A DNA stretch of 64,000 nt from Roseiconus lacunae (GTDB taxonomy: Bacteria > Planctomycetota > Planctomycetia > Pirellulales > Pirellulaceae): the NCBI RefSeq assembly GCF_008312935.1, contig NZ_VSZO01000022.1, forward strand, positions 123,542-187,541, read 5' to 3'. Shown in pieces: positions 9,027-17,592 of this stretch (the first letter of the stretch is position 1; every line of letters starts with the position of its first letter). The position numbers were made by a program, and so were the translations under genes. Under the pieces are notes generated by a model that saw only the letters and a program-made list of their open reading frames with translations, ran no database searches and was not told the origin of the DNA.

Positions 9027-10130
9027 TCACTCCAACTCGCGGGTTCGGCTGCTGGCGACGGACGCGGGGGCATCGATGACCGGGGCTGGCGATTCAAATC
9101 GAGAAAACTCAGCCCATAGCGGAAGGTGATCGCTGATCGAATCGGCCTGCTCGAGTGTCAGATTCAGGTCCTCGATGAAGCTGACCACGCCTTTGCGGCC
9201 GGCATATTCCGCGGTGACAATGCGATCGATCAGGATATGGTCGTTTGTTTTCTTGCGGCTGACATTCGTTTTGATGTCGCCCGCTAAACTGACCATGCCG
9301 TTGATCTGCGAGAGCTGCCCCAATTGGTCCGGACCGGCATTCAGATCACCGAGCAAGATAAAGTCGTCTTCCATGCGCAGCCTAAACTCGAAATCTCGGA
9401 CGCGTTGGAAAACGCTCGCGAGCACGTTGATTTCACTGTCTTGGTCTTCCGGGTCGACTTCATCGGGATCGGTATGCACGTTGATCGCGGTGAAGCGAAA
9501 CGGTGTTTGATTGCTCTCCGGCGGAACTACCGTTTGAAACGAAGCCACCATCGGTTCGCGATACATCCGCTCGCCGCTATCGAGAACGACGTAAGCACTC
9601 CCGGGAATCAATCGAATTCGAGAGTAGTTGTAAACGAAGGCATAGCACTCACGGCGTGCCTCGTTGCCGATCGGATCACTGATCGTCGCCGCGAACGTTC
9701 CACCGGATTCGTTTAATAGGTTGACGAGCTTCTGGAGGGCGGCACCGTCGTCTCCCCGGATTTCCTGAATGGCGACCAGGTCAAACCTGCTAACAATCTG
9801 TGCGATTGTTCCCATGACATCAACGCCATGATCGTTTACACGGGTATCCGCTTTTTTGTCGCCAAAGTTTTCAATGTTGAACGTGGCGATCAGAATTTTG
9901 TCTTCGGGCAGCCCACCAAGCTGATCGAGTGAAACCGTTTCGCCGCGGAAGGTCGCGTCTTCATCGCCACCGATCAATTCGTCGAGCGATGAAAAACTCC
10001 AACCACCCGTGAGGACCAAGTAGACCGCATAAAGAAAACCCGCCGTGGTCGCGCCGGGACCAAACCAGCGCAACAGTGGTAGGCTGCTTTTAAATGAGCT
10101 CTTCTTACGACGTTTCGAAAACAGTCCCAC
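9027..10130 (-). CDS. Endonuclease/exonuclease/phosphatase (EEP) family protein, membrane anchored
   Basis: 367 residues, GTG start. A basic N-terminus (KRRKKSSFK) precedes one membrane helix (GATTAGFLYAVYLVLTGGW). The catalytic EEP domain follows, with ILIATFNIENFGDK (metal-binding Asn), LVAIQEIRGDD (catalytic Glu), RFTAINVHTDPDEV (His), FILLGDLNAGPDQLG (Asp/Asn) and the terminal SDHLPLWAEF (Asp-His pair). All hallmark residues are present, so this is probably an active metal-dependent nuclease or phosphodiesterase acting outside the cytoplasmic membrane. The substrate is unknown: nucleic acid, phospholipid or inositol phosphate are all possible within the family. It is a single gene divergent from the DUF4112 gene. 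Confidence 0.85.
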   Translation of the reverse strand: MGLFSKRRKKSSFKSSLPLLRWFGPGATTAGFLYAVYLVLTGGWSFSSLDELIGGDEDATFRGETVSLDQLGGLPEDKILIATFNIENFGDKKADTRVNDHGVDVMGTIAQIVSRFDLVAIQEIRGDDGAALQKLVNLLNESGGTFAATISDPIGNEARRECYAFVYNYSRIRLIPGSAYVVLDSGERMYREPMVASFQTVVPPESNQTPFRFTAINVHTDPDEVDPEDQDSEINVLASVFQRVRDFEFRLRMEDDFILLGDLNAGPDQLGQLSQINGMVSLAGDIKTNVSRKKTNDHILIDRIVTAEYAGRKGVVSFIEDLNLTLEQADSISDHLPLWAEFSRFESPAPVIDAPASVASSRTRELE

Positions 10131-10249
10131 CCCGGCCTCCTTGCCGACTCCTGTGAAGGTTTTGACGAAAAAGCCAACGGTATCGCCCTATCGACGCGTC
10201 TTCCGTGCCGCTATAGAAAAGATGGAATCTTCACGGCAAGACCAATCCA

Positions 10250-10651
10250 ATGTCAGAACTAGAAAAAATTCAGCGACGTGTCGCTCGCGTCCGGCGAATC
10301 GCCACGTGGCTGGACAGCCGATACGCAATCCCGGGCACGAAAATTCGCTTCGGCCTAGACAGCTTGGTCGGTCTGATCCCCGGTGCCGGTGACGTGGCAA
10401 CAGCAGCGGTCAGCTTGTGGCTGATTGTCGAAGCGGCGCGTTTGGGTGTTCCGATGCGAACCATTGCCCGGATGTTTTTTAATCTATTCGTCGATTCAAC
10501 CGTCGGTGCCGTCCCGGTCGCCGGTGACGTGTTCGACATGTTTTTTAAGTCAAACAATCGTAACGCCAAACTGCTCGAAAAAGCCGTCGCTCGCCGCTAC
10601 GGTGAAGCCAATAATCCAAACGCCCCCGACACGCCGCCGACGAAGCCGTGA
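10250..10651 (+). CDS. DUF4112 domain membrane protein
   Basis: 133 residues matching the DUF4112 family: an N-terminal helix (RRVARVRRIATWLDSRYAIP), then KIRFGLDSLVGLIPGAGD, a hydrophobic segment (TAAVSLWLIVEAARLGVPM), and a second Gly-Pro-Ala turn (AVPVAGDVFDMFFKSNNRN). Both turns carry the repeated P-G/V-A-G-D motif that defines the family. The function is unknown; it is a small two-helix membrane protein. Its stop overlaps the next start by four bases (GTGA at 10648-10651), so the two genes are translationally coupled. Confidence 0.85.
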   Translation: MSELEKIQRRVARVRRIATWLDSRYAIPGTKIRFGLDSLVGLIPGAGDVATAAVSLWLIVEAARLGVPMRTIARMFFNLFVDSTVGAVPVAGDVFDMFFKSNNRNAKLLEKAVARRYGEANNPNAPDTPPTKP

Positions 10652-11259
10652 CCGAGATTTCCCCAGATCAGGTCCGTCGCTTTGCCATTCTTGAACACCG
10701 TGTCGGAGTCGGGTTTCGGCGTCCGGGCAACAAGGCGGTCGCCGCTGGGGCGGTCCATTGGGATTGGTTATTCGACCTGCCGCATACCGAAAGCCGGCCG
10801 CCTACCGAAAGCTCGAACAGTTCAGAACCGGGCGGCCTAGCAACCTGGGCAACGGATCCGTTACCGCAGAGCATGCCCGGGGCGAGAAGGTTTCCTCCGG
10901 GCACTTATCAAGCGCTCCGCTTGCCCGATCATCGCCACAGGTACCTCGACTATGAAGGCGACATTGGTGGAGGTCGTGGCACGGTCACCAAACTCGCCGG
11001 TGGCTCGATCGTCACTTACGACCTCGGAAGACAAACTGCGAGTCACGATCTCGTCCATCTGACGGTCATGATCGAACAATCAGCGACACTTCAGATCGGT
11101 GTTCGGCTGAAACTTGAATGGCAGCTAAGAATGATGCCATCAGCTGAAACGAATCGCTTGATCGGCAACTCGGCTCGGCCAAGTCGAAGTTCCGATCAGT
11201 CGAGCGAGATCGTCTCGTCGGAGCCTGCCCCACCGCCATGGACGCTGCGTCTGGGATAA
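10648..11259 (+). CDS. Stand-alone LigD-type 3'-phosphoesterase (PE) domain protein
   Basis: 203 residues, GTG start overlapping the DUF4112 stop. The order of motifs matches the phosphoesterase domain of the bacterial NHEJ ligase LigD: RRFAILEH (His17), HWDWLFDLP (His37 and Asp39, matching H-Y-D in LigD), LATWAT (matching LKSWAVP), ALRLPDHRHRYLDYEGDI (matching the VEDHPLDYAGFEG region, His95/97), then GGGRGTVTKLAGGSIVTYD. LigD PE trims 3'-phosphates or ribonucleotides at DNA ends. The conserved Arg of H-Y-D-F-R is Leu here. The C-terminal ~40 residues look disordered and overlap the convergent gene at 11196 by 64 bases. A DNA-end-processing role is inferred, and no Ku or ligase gene is in the window. 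Confidence 0.6.
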   Translation: MTEISPDQVRRFAILEHRVGVGFRRPGNKAVAAGAVHWDWLFDLPHTESRPPTESSNSSEPGGLATWATDPLPQSMPGARRFPPGTYQALRLPDHRHRYLDYEGDIGGGRGTVTKLAGGSIVTYDLGRQTASHDLVHLTVMIEQSATLQIGVRLKLEWQLRMMPSAETNRLIGNSARPSRSSDQSSEIVSSEPAPPPWTLRLG

Positions 11260-12023
11260 TCGAGCGACGCCTCGGGACGATTTTTCAGCGAAGCGATTTC
11301 ATATACCGCTCCACGCGGTTCGAAATCCGCAAGTGTGCCTTCTCCCGATCGCCCCGCCAAGCAGACCTTGCCGTCATTGAGTTCGATGAACTCGACAATC
11401 ACCGGTGCCGCTTCCATCCCAGAATACTTTTGGGGGATATCGATCAGGGCAACCGTCTCGCCATCTTGATCATCCCAGCGAAGGTTCAGACTGGTTTTCG
11501 CGAAGATTTTAGCGATGTTGTCTTTCAATCCCGCTAATGGCAGTGGCAAAGCTCCGGCATAGATTGAATTCAACTTGATCGCCAAGCAATTCGGCTGATC
11601 GGTCATCTGAATACTCAGATTGCATGAGACAACGCCATCAAACCGGCGGCTCTTGATCCTCGCCGCCGCGGTCACGTTGCCTTCGTCGACTTTGATTTGA
11701 GGATCCTGCAAACCTTTCGCTTGCAATTTTTGGAAATGCTGTGGCAGTTGGTCGATCAACCATGCGTTGATCTGTTCTTCAGCGAAGACAGCTTCCCACA
11801 AGCCGACTTGCTCGACATCGGCTTGCAACTGCTCGACTTGAGCTTGCATTTGCTCACTCGATTCGGCAACCTCCTCGGCCGAAACCTTGGAGGATTGGAT
11901 TGCGTTCCGATAGAAATCGGGCACTTTCTTACTTTGGTGATACCCCCACCAGGCGCTGAGGGCGAGAGCGGCGATCAACGTGAAGCCGACCAGCAAGACT
12001 CGCTTGATCAGTCGCTTAATCAT
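11196..12023 (-). CDS. Membrane-anchored protein of unknown function
   Basis: 275 residues. One N-terminal membrane helix (RVLLVGFTLIAALALSAWWG) is followed by a Glu/Gln-rich coiled-coil stretch (~residues 45-75, SSEQMQAQVEQLQADVEQV) and a mixed alpha/beta extracytoplasmic domain (FAEEQINAWLIDQLPQHFQK, VTAAARIKSRRFDGVVSCNL). The pattern of an AsmA/LptC-like tethered domain is possible, but I cannot name a family. It is 18 bases downstream of the large exported protein gene at 12042 and so probably in its operon. Its 3' end overlaps the convergent PE-domain gene by 64 bases. Confidence 0.7.
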   Translation of the reverse strand: MIKRLIKRVLLVGFTLIAALALSAWWGYHQSKKVPDFYRNAIQSSKVSAEEVAESSEQMQAQVEQLQADVEQVGLWEAVFAEEQINAWLIDQLPQHFQKLQAKGLQDPQIKVDEGNVTAAARIKSRRFDGVVSCNLSIQMTDQPNCLAIKLNSIYAGALPLPLAGLKDNIAKIFAKTSLNLRWDDQDGETVALIDIPQKYSGMEAAPVIVEFIELNDGKVCLAGRSGEGTLADFEPRGAVYEIASLKNRPEASLDYPRRSVHGGGAGSDETISLD

Positions 12024-12041
12024 GATGCCTCTCTTGATGAA

Positions 12042-15000
12042 TTAGAAACGGATGGGGCGTGGCAGCCAGTCACGAATTCGCTCGGCGACGCTGTCACGAT
12101 TCCCTTGGGCGGGCGGGCGATCGTTTGTGGGGTTTGACGAGTGGTTGAGGGAGGTTTTATTTGGTGCGATGGATGACGCGGCGGCGCTCTTATTCTCGGT
12201 CATCGCCGCCGCGGCGGAGCTATGGGTGATAAGCAAATATTGCGCCCAACGATTTCGCAGCAACTCAGCGGCGGGGGCGTAACTGCCGCGCTGAAGGCCT
12301 TGGATTGCCAGGAAAACTTTACCTTGTAAATGCGAACGTTCGGCACGAGTTGCGAAATTGTCATGAAGTCGAACGTCATCAATCCATAGTCTACCTGGAG
12401 TAAGGCTGTCGATTGTCAGCCGAATCGTTTCCAAATCGTCCGGATTGAGGCCTTCGATCTCTAGAATGTTCTTTTTCGTCAGCCACTGACCGTTGCACGG
12501 TAGAGAAAATTGCGAAACGAACCGAACCGGCTCGCCCCCCCTGATGCCCTCCAATGAAACACGGAGGTCGTGACTCGGTGGCTGCGGCGTCAGTTTTGAT
12601 TTGGCGACTTCGACCTGATCCGTCTCTCCGGATGCGGTGGCAACATCACCCCCATTTAAATTCATCATCACCTCCGCGGCTGTCTGGCGAATTGGATTCA
12701 CCGCCGGTTTGGCTGCCGCCCGAAGTGACATCGAAACGCTTAGACGCCCCGTTGCGGGCACATTGATCGGTTCACTGACAATCCAAACGCCACCGGGGTT
12801 TTGTTCGGTTGTTAACAGTCGGATCGAGTTTTTGCCCTCGCTCGCTTCATCGGAATCCAACTGCACCGCGTCGGCGGGAAACTGTGTGTGCATCCAGCCA
12901 ACGATGCCGACTTTTCCATTCGCCTCAAAGTTCGCATTTCGGATACCGTCATACAGATCCGGCGACCCCAACGTGCCGATATGATCGACCACAGTGGAAA
13001 CGTGTGTTTTAAGGTGCTCGATGGTTTGAGTTGGGTTTTCGAAGTCCGCTTTCCAGCCGCTGACAGCGATATGTGATTGCTTCGACACCAAATTGACGAC
13101 TGAGGAAGGGGGCAAGACGATTCGATCGTCTTGCTGCAGTTCACTGTGGTCGCTTGGGTTGATTAGCGACGATGGCGTGGCGAGGTCCAGTCGAACGGTA
13201 TTGGTCCAAGGTGCCTCGTTGACCAATGTGACAACGCTGTGATCGGAAAGGCCTTCAGAAACGAACACATGAACCCCGACAGATTCTCCCACCGGACCGG
13301 CGGTTTCCTGTGCCTGATTGTTTGACGCTTGACTGTTCGACGCTTGAATGCCCGGCATGGGCTTGCCCGGCGATGCCGAAGGAATTCCACGCATCGATCG
13401 GGGCACGTGTTTGACCTGCTCGGTGGTCCGTAAAAGCTGCGGATCAACCGCCATCGGCAACCTGTCGCTATCGATGACGATTCGCTCCGGACTATCGCGT
13501 AACAAACGCTCAATGAGCTTGGCGTGGAGTCGCGACTGGACGATCCGCTCCTGACCCTTAAACACGGTGGACTCAATCGATACCACTGCCGCCTCGGGTT
13601 GAAACCCCTTTCGTCGATCGACCATCACAATGGGAGTACGAATGGTTTGGCTCCATGCATCACACGCCTGAAACCATAGCGGGCCGCACCAGCGGAGATC
13701 CGATGTCGATGATGCCCCGGCAAGCTGCTTCAATTCTGTATGAAACGCTGCGTTCATTTCGGGCGCCGTCTGAATCATCAATCGATCGTACTGAAGCCAT
13801 CTTGCATGACTATCAAGTTGACGTATCCCAGACCAAAGGATTTCAAATAACTGAGTGCTTTCGGCGAACCGACCGCTTAGCGCCACGCGAGTCGGTCGAT
13901 CGACGAAATCGGCAGCCCAATCCCACGAACGCGTTGACCATGTCAAATGACGAAACCCACCGGATTCGGTCTTCGCCGGTGACGGCTTGCCAGCGGCCAA
14001 CAAATCAATCGACTGAATCGCGACAGTTGCCGTTGAAGACAAATTGCGAATACGCACGAACTGGGGTTTGCCGGTCGATCGATGAGCAACGGCGACATGT
14101 CTGTTGCCAAGTGGGACAGGCGCGCCGGCGTCGAACTGCGGCTCGATAACATACGTGTCACCCTGTTGAATCGAATCAAACTGGGGCGACGACGCGATTT
14201 CGATACGCAATCGAGTGCTGTCTTCGATTGCCGATTGCTGTTCGATCGAAAACTGCAATTGGCAACGGTCGTCGGGGCTGGCAATCGGCAGCACCGCGAT
14301 GACGTCTTGCTGTGATTTCAACACATGGTCTTTCAGTGGTTGCTCATCACGCCAGTGCGGTATTGGAAGAGATTCACCGACCCGTTTTGCCCCAGGAACA
14401 AAACGGGTTGCGTCGGGAATCCATCGCGTTCCCATCCATAGGTTCGCATCGAACTGCGTCGCCTGACCGATATTCTTCCATGCCGTCGAAGCGGTGACCG
14501 AGAACGGATCCCGAGCGGATCGATCTGACGTAGCCGGAGCGGAGGGACTTACTAGCCAGGGCGTTTGAACTTCGGCGACAATCTCGCTGTTGCGCAGCGA
14601 AAACCGCTCCCAAATTTTATCTTTCGGTTGTAGCAGTCGGAGTCGAATTTCGTAGACGCCGACTTGTTCGGGGGAATGGTCGGCGACGGAAATGACTTCC
14701 GATCGTCCGGCGGAATTCAAGGTGATTTCGGTTTGCTCGCGAGCGACCAAGTCTCCGCTCGGAACTTCGATCAATTCATACTGCAACCGTAGTCGCTCGC
14801 CGGCATGAGCCTTCAATGCGTCGATCAGAACGCTTAGCCTGGTCGCGTCACCCGCCTTGCTAATCGGCCGTAACGAAACGGACTGCTGGGGTGCCGATGT
14901 CAGTGCCCCCGACGTTGACAATTCCGGATTTTCTGGGGCGGACCACTTCAGCCGAAACGGCTTGGTCGATGCTTCGTATAGCGACAAAAACGCCTGTGTT

Positions 15001-15239
15001 CGACCGGCCGTTTGCGGGGCCCGAGTCGACTCGATTGATTCGGCTGCCGACAGTGACAGCCCAGCCCCCGTCATGGCGACGGTGAGGAACAGGCACATGC
15101 TAACCAGGACGCCAAAGTGACGACCGTGTCGATTTGCCTTCCCGAGAAACGTGCTCCTCGCCGCCTGAATCGCTAAGGGATAACGGTGGCGTGACGCATC
15201 GAATCGTTTCTGCGGACTTCCATGTCCTTGCATCAACAT
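12042..15239 (-). CDS. Large exported protein of unknown function
   Basis: About 1065 residues from the ATG at 15239; ATG 15233 is also possible. The frame is open further upstream into the epimerase gene, but those starts would overlap it. A basic N-region precedes a signal peptide (FGVLVSMCLFLTVAMTGAGL, then SLSAAES). The mature protein is a chain of beta-rich segments. The C-terminal third (~from LGSPDLYDGIRNANFEANGK) looks like a carbohydrate-binding jelly roll, with RLSVSMSLRAA and SRLRLTIDSLTPGRLWIDDVRL-like strands. The middle part (~residues 450-620) has Trp-rich segments (DLRWCGPLWFQACDAW) that could be a TIM-barrel-like module. It was probably exported to the periplasm or surface. 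It forms an operon with the gene at 11196. Confidence 0.75.
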   Translation of the reverse strand: MLMQGHGSPQKRFDASRHRYPLAIQAARSTFLGKANRHGRHFGVLVSMCLFLTVAMTGAGLSLSAAESIESTRAPQTAGRTQAFLSLYEASTKPFRLKWSAPENPELSTSGALTSAPQQSVSLRPISKAGDATRLSVLIDALKAHAGERLRLQYELIEVPSGDLVAREQTEITLNSAGRSEVISVADHSPEQVGVYEIRLRLLQPKDKIWERFSLRNSEIVAEVQTPWLVSPSAPATSDRSARDPFSVTASTAWKNIGQATQFDANLWMGTRWIPDATRFVPGAKRVGESLPIPHWRDEQPLKDHVLKSQQDVIAVLPIASPDDRCQLQFSIEQQSAIEDSTRLRIEIASSPQFDSIQQGDTYVIEPQFDAGAPVPLGNRHVAVAHRSTGKPQFVRIRNLSSTATVAIQSIDLLAAGKPSPAKTESGGFRHLTWSTRSWDWAADFVDRPTRVALSGRFAESTQLFEILWSGIRQLDSHARWLQYDRLMIQTAPEMNAAFHTELKQLAGASSTSDLRWCGPLWFQACDAWSQTIRTPIVMVDRRKGFQPEAAVVSIESTVFKGQERIVQSRLHAKLIERLLRDSPERIVIDSDRLPMAVDPQLLRTTEQVKHVPRSMRGIPSASPGKPMPGIQASNSQASNNQAQETAGPVGESVGVHVFVSEGLSDHSVVTLVNEAPWTNTVRLDLATPSSLINPSDHSELQQDDRIVLPPSSVVNLVSKQSHIAVSGWKADFENPTQTIEHLKTHVSTVVDHIGTLGSPDLYDGIRNANFEANGKVGIVGWMHTQFPADAVQLDSDEASEGKNSIRLLTTEQNPGGVWIVSEPINVPATGRLSVSMSLRAAAKPAVNPIRQTAAEVMMNLNGGDVATASGETDQVEVAKSKLTPQPPSHDLRVSLEGIRGGEPVRFVSQFSLPCNGQWLTKKNILEIEGLNPDDLETIRLTIDSLTPGRLWIDDVRLHDNFATRAERSHLQGKVFLAIQGLQRGSYAPAAELLRNRWAQYLLITHSSAAAAMTENKSAAASSIAPNKTSLNHSSNPTNDRPPAQGNRDSVAERIRDWLPRPIRF

Positions 15240-15327
15240 CGCTAAGCGGTTGGACGGAGTAGTGGCGAGACAGCTCGATCGTATCGCAGCCGCCTGAATC
15301 GCTCGGCTCCAACGATCACCTTCGAGA

Positions 15328-16530
15328 CTACCGATTGTCGGCATGCTGCGGCAAGACGAATCGCTCTTGAATCCAGCGTGCGGCGTCATCCAACGTTTCG
15401 TCGGTATCGCGAATTTGATAGCCCAATTCACGGATCGCCCGTTCACTGCTGTACCAATGAAACTGACCGCTCATTGTTACCTGGGCGCTGTTGACATCGG
15501 TTTCGTTGCCGCTGACTCGGGTCCAAAGATCTCCGACCAGTCCTGCCAGGTATTCGACTCCGGGACCAAGGGTATGTGTCGGCGGGCGTTTCCCCATGCG
15601 AATCGCCATCTCCGACCACAGTTGTTTGTATGTCCAATTGTGCCCGGCAAGAATAAACTCACGCCCCGGTTCACAGTCCTTTAGTGTCGCCGCGATGACC
15701 CCCGCGGCAACATCGCGACTGTCACAGACGCTGCACCCACCGCGCGGCGCGATCGGTTTCCACCCTTTGCCGACTTCGATCAGCATGCGCCCACTGCTGG
15801 GTTTCCAGTCCCAGGGACCGAGCATAAATCCGGGATGCACGATCACCGCGTTCAACCCGGACGGGATAGCTCGCCGGACGACTTCGTTGGCAGCCCGCTT
15901 GCTCTGCACGTACGCACAGGGAACCTGCCCACCTGCATGACCGACCGGCGTGTTTTCATCGGCGATGGTGTCACGTGACCCAAGCGCAATGGAATTCACC
16001 GTGCCAACAGCGGTTAGCTTTTTCTTGTGCCGGAGGCAAGCCTGGGCGAGGCGGTCGGTGCCGTCGCGATTGACGCGCATCGACGATTCAATATTTCGCC
16101 ACCCCAGATGAATCATCGCCGCGCAGTGAATGACGGCGTCGCATGACCGGACGGCTTGATCAAGGACGTCGCCGTTCCCACCACGGAAATCAGATACTTC
16201 GCTGCCTGCCTGTTCGCTGCCAGCCTGTTCGGTGGGCTGCTCATTTGCTTGCTCATCAGCGATCGGGGCAAAATCCGATTCGACGATTTCGATCGGGCAG
16301 TCCCCCGATAGCGACTGCCCCGAGTCTTGCTCGGTCGTTCGCTTAACGGAATCGATGCCATCAGTTTCGCCGGGAAAACCTCCGTCGCTGCTCCCTGCGA
16401 AGATCCCCGCAAAAACCTCAGAATCTGGTGCCTTACGGACGAGGGCGACCGGGGTGTGTCCCCCGGCAGCAAGTTGACGAACGATATTGTTGCCGAGCAA
16501 GCCCGTCGCACCGCTGACGAGAATCCGCAT
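15328..16530 (-). CDS. NAD-dependent epimerase / dihydroflavonol-reductase-like protein
   Basis: 400 residues from the ATG at 16530; an upstream in-frame GTG/ATG would add eight residues. Extended SDR fold: Rossmann motif MRILVSGATGLLGNNIVRQL, then AVIHCAAMIHLGW, TAVGTVNSIALGS, and the catalytic pair in AYVQSKRAANEVV (Tyr-x3-Lys). The closest general class is dihydroflavonol 4-reductase / nucleoside-diphosphate-sugar epimerase. Oddly, the usual beta3 region is interrupted by about 80 acidic low-complexity residues (DEQANEQPTEQAGSEQAGSE) that ordinary family members lack. The substrate is unknown; sugar nucleotide or hopanoid-type reductase roles are possible. The start of the exported-protein gene lies about 90 bases downstream. 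Confidence 0.8.
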   Translation of the reverse strand: MRILVSGATGLLGNNIVRQLAAGGHTPVALVRKAPDSEVFAGIFAGSSDGGFPGETDGIDSVKRTTEQDSGQSLSGDCPIEIVESDFAPIADEQANEQPTEQAGSEQAGSEVSDFRGGNGDVLDQAVRSCDAVIHCAAMIHLGWRNIESSMRVNRDGTDRLAQACLRHKKKLTAVGTVNSIALGSRDTIADENTPVGHAGGQVPCAYVQSKRAANEVVRRAIPSGLNAVIVHPGFMLGPWDWKPSSGRMLIEVGKGWKPIAPRGGCSVCDSRDVAAGVIAATLKDCEPGREFILAGHNWTYKQLWSEMAIRMGKRPPTHTLGPGVEYLAGLVGDLWTRVSGNETDVNSAQVTMSGQFHWYSSERAIRELGYQIRDTDETLDDAARWIQERFVLPQHADNR

Positions 16531-16902
16531 GTTATTCCCAAGATTCGAGACCAAACCCCAGCCCGGAGGGGTGCGGTTTGATTCTTTTTTTAGGTGTGAT
16601 TATCACCCCTTACCCACCCAGCCGGACTCTCAGGATAGGGGATTTGCGATTGGAAACGTAACATGAAACCACCTTCGCAGCCACGTTGATCGGCTGGGGT
16701 GAATTGACAAGTCACCCACCGGTTGACCAATCTGTCGGCTGATCGATTTTCAGCGGATCGACTCCGGTCGTCCAGCTCGACATCGCAGATGGTTTTGCGG
16801 TGGCTTTCGGGCGGGATACCGACGGTGCCCACGGAGCGGGCCGAGTCCCAAAGTAGGGCAACGACGCCAATCCGCTCATTCAAGAAGACGAGACTCAACT
16901 GC
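16531..16902. other. Divergent intergenic region between epimerase gene and rpe
   Basis: About 370 bases with no convincing gene. A small hairpin GGTG-TGATTA-TCACC lies at about 16595-16609 just after a T-run. A TTGACA at about 16704 could be a -35 box for rpe, but no good -10 follows at the right distance. An open frame runs through from 16723 into rpe, but it lacks family similarity before 16903. Confidence 0.5.
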
Positions 16903-17592
16903 ATGTCGCGAGACAAGCTGGAACTAATTCGAAAGTCTGCTCCGAGTGTGCTGCCCAGCCTACTGCTGTGTGATTTCGGCGATCTCAAAGGCGAACTTGC
17001 CCGTTTGGAAGACGCCGGTGCCGAAGTTCTGCACTTGGACGTCATGGACGGAAACTTTGTCGGCAACCTGACCTATGGGATGCCGATCGTCGAAGGCATT
17101 CGCCGTCATAGCGACCTGCCGATGGACGTCCATCTGATGATCACCGACCCGTTGGCCTATGCGAAACCCATGGTCGACGCCGGAGCTGATTTGCTGACGT
17201 TTCATGTCGAAGCAGTCGACGATGTCGCTGCGGTCGCGGCACAGATTCGCGAAATGGGTGTCGGAGTCGGCGTCGCGCTCAATCCGGAAACGCCCCTTTC
17301 GGCGATCGAACCTTGTCTGGACATTGTCGACCTCGCATTGGTGATGAGCGTCAAGGCGGGGTTTGGCGGACAGAAATTCAATCCCGTCGCACTCGACAAG
17401 TTGCGTTCACTGAAACAATCCCATCCGAAGCTTTTACTGGAAATCGACGGCGGCATCGACGCGACAACGATCGGCCCCGCGCGTGAAGCCGGATGTGATC
17501 TGTTCGTTGTCGGCTCGGCAATTTTCAAGAAAGATGACTACAAGGCTGCGATCTCGGTCTTGGACGACGCAATTGCCGGGGTCGCCGAATGA
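16903..17592 (+). CDS. rpe: Ribulose-phosphate 3-epimerase
   Basis: 229 residues, a TIM barrel of the usual length. It interconverts ribulose-5-phosphate and xylulose-5-phosphate in the pentose phosphate pathway. Family blocks are SVLPSLLLCDFGDL (the 'APSILSADF' region), HLDVMDGNFVGNLTYGMP with the metal-binding His and catalytic Asp, MDVHLMI, LNPETPL, LVMSVKAGFGGQKFNP, LEIDGGI with the second catalytic Asp, and VVGSAIF at the phosphate site. In most members the residue after S-V is Asn-Pro; here it is Lys-Ala. I chose the ATG at 16903 because the family begins there. The stop overlaps the next gene's start (ATGA, 17589-17592). Confidence 0.95.
   Translation: MSRDKLELIRKSAPSVLPSLLLCDFGDLKGELARLEDAGAEVLHLDVMDGNFVGNLTYGMPIVEGIRRHSDLPMDVHLMITDPLAYAKPMVDAGADLLTFHVEAVDDVAAVAAQIREMGVGVGVALNPETPLSAIEPCLDIVDLALVMSVKAGFGGQKFNPVALDKLRSLKQSHPKLLLEIDGGIDATTIGPAREAGCDLFVVGSAIFKKDDYKAAISVLDDAIAGVAE

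Noticed and set aside
8800..9129. Plus-strand open frame of about 109 codons
   Set aside because: It runs antisense to the 3' end of the EEP-family gene and the region upstream of the riboswitch-like leader. The peptide has no domain-like pattern.
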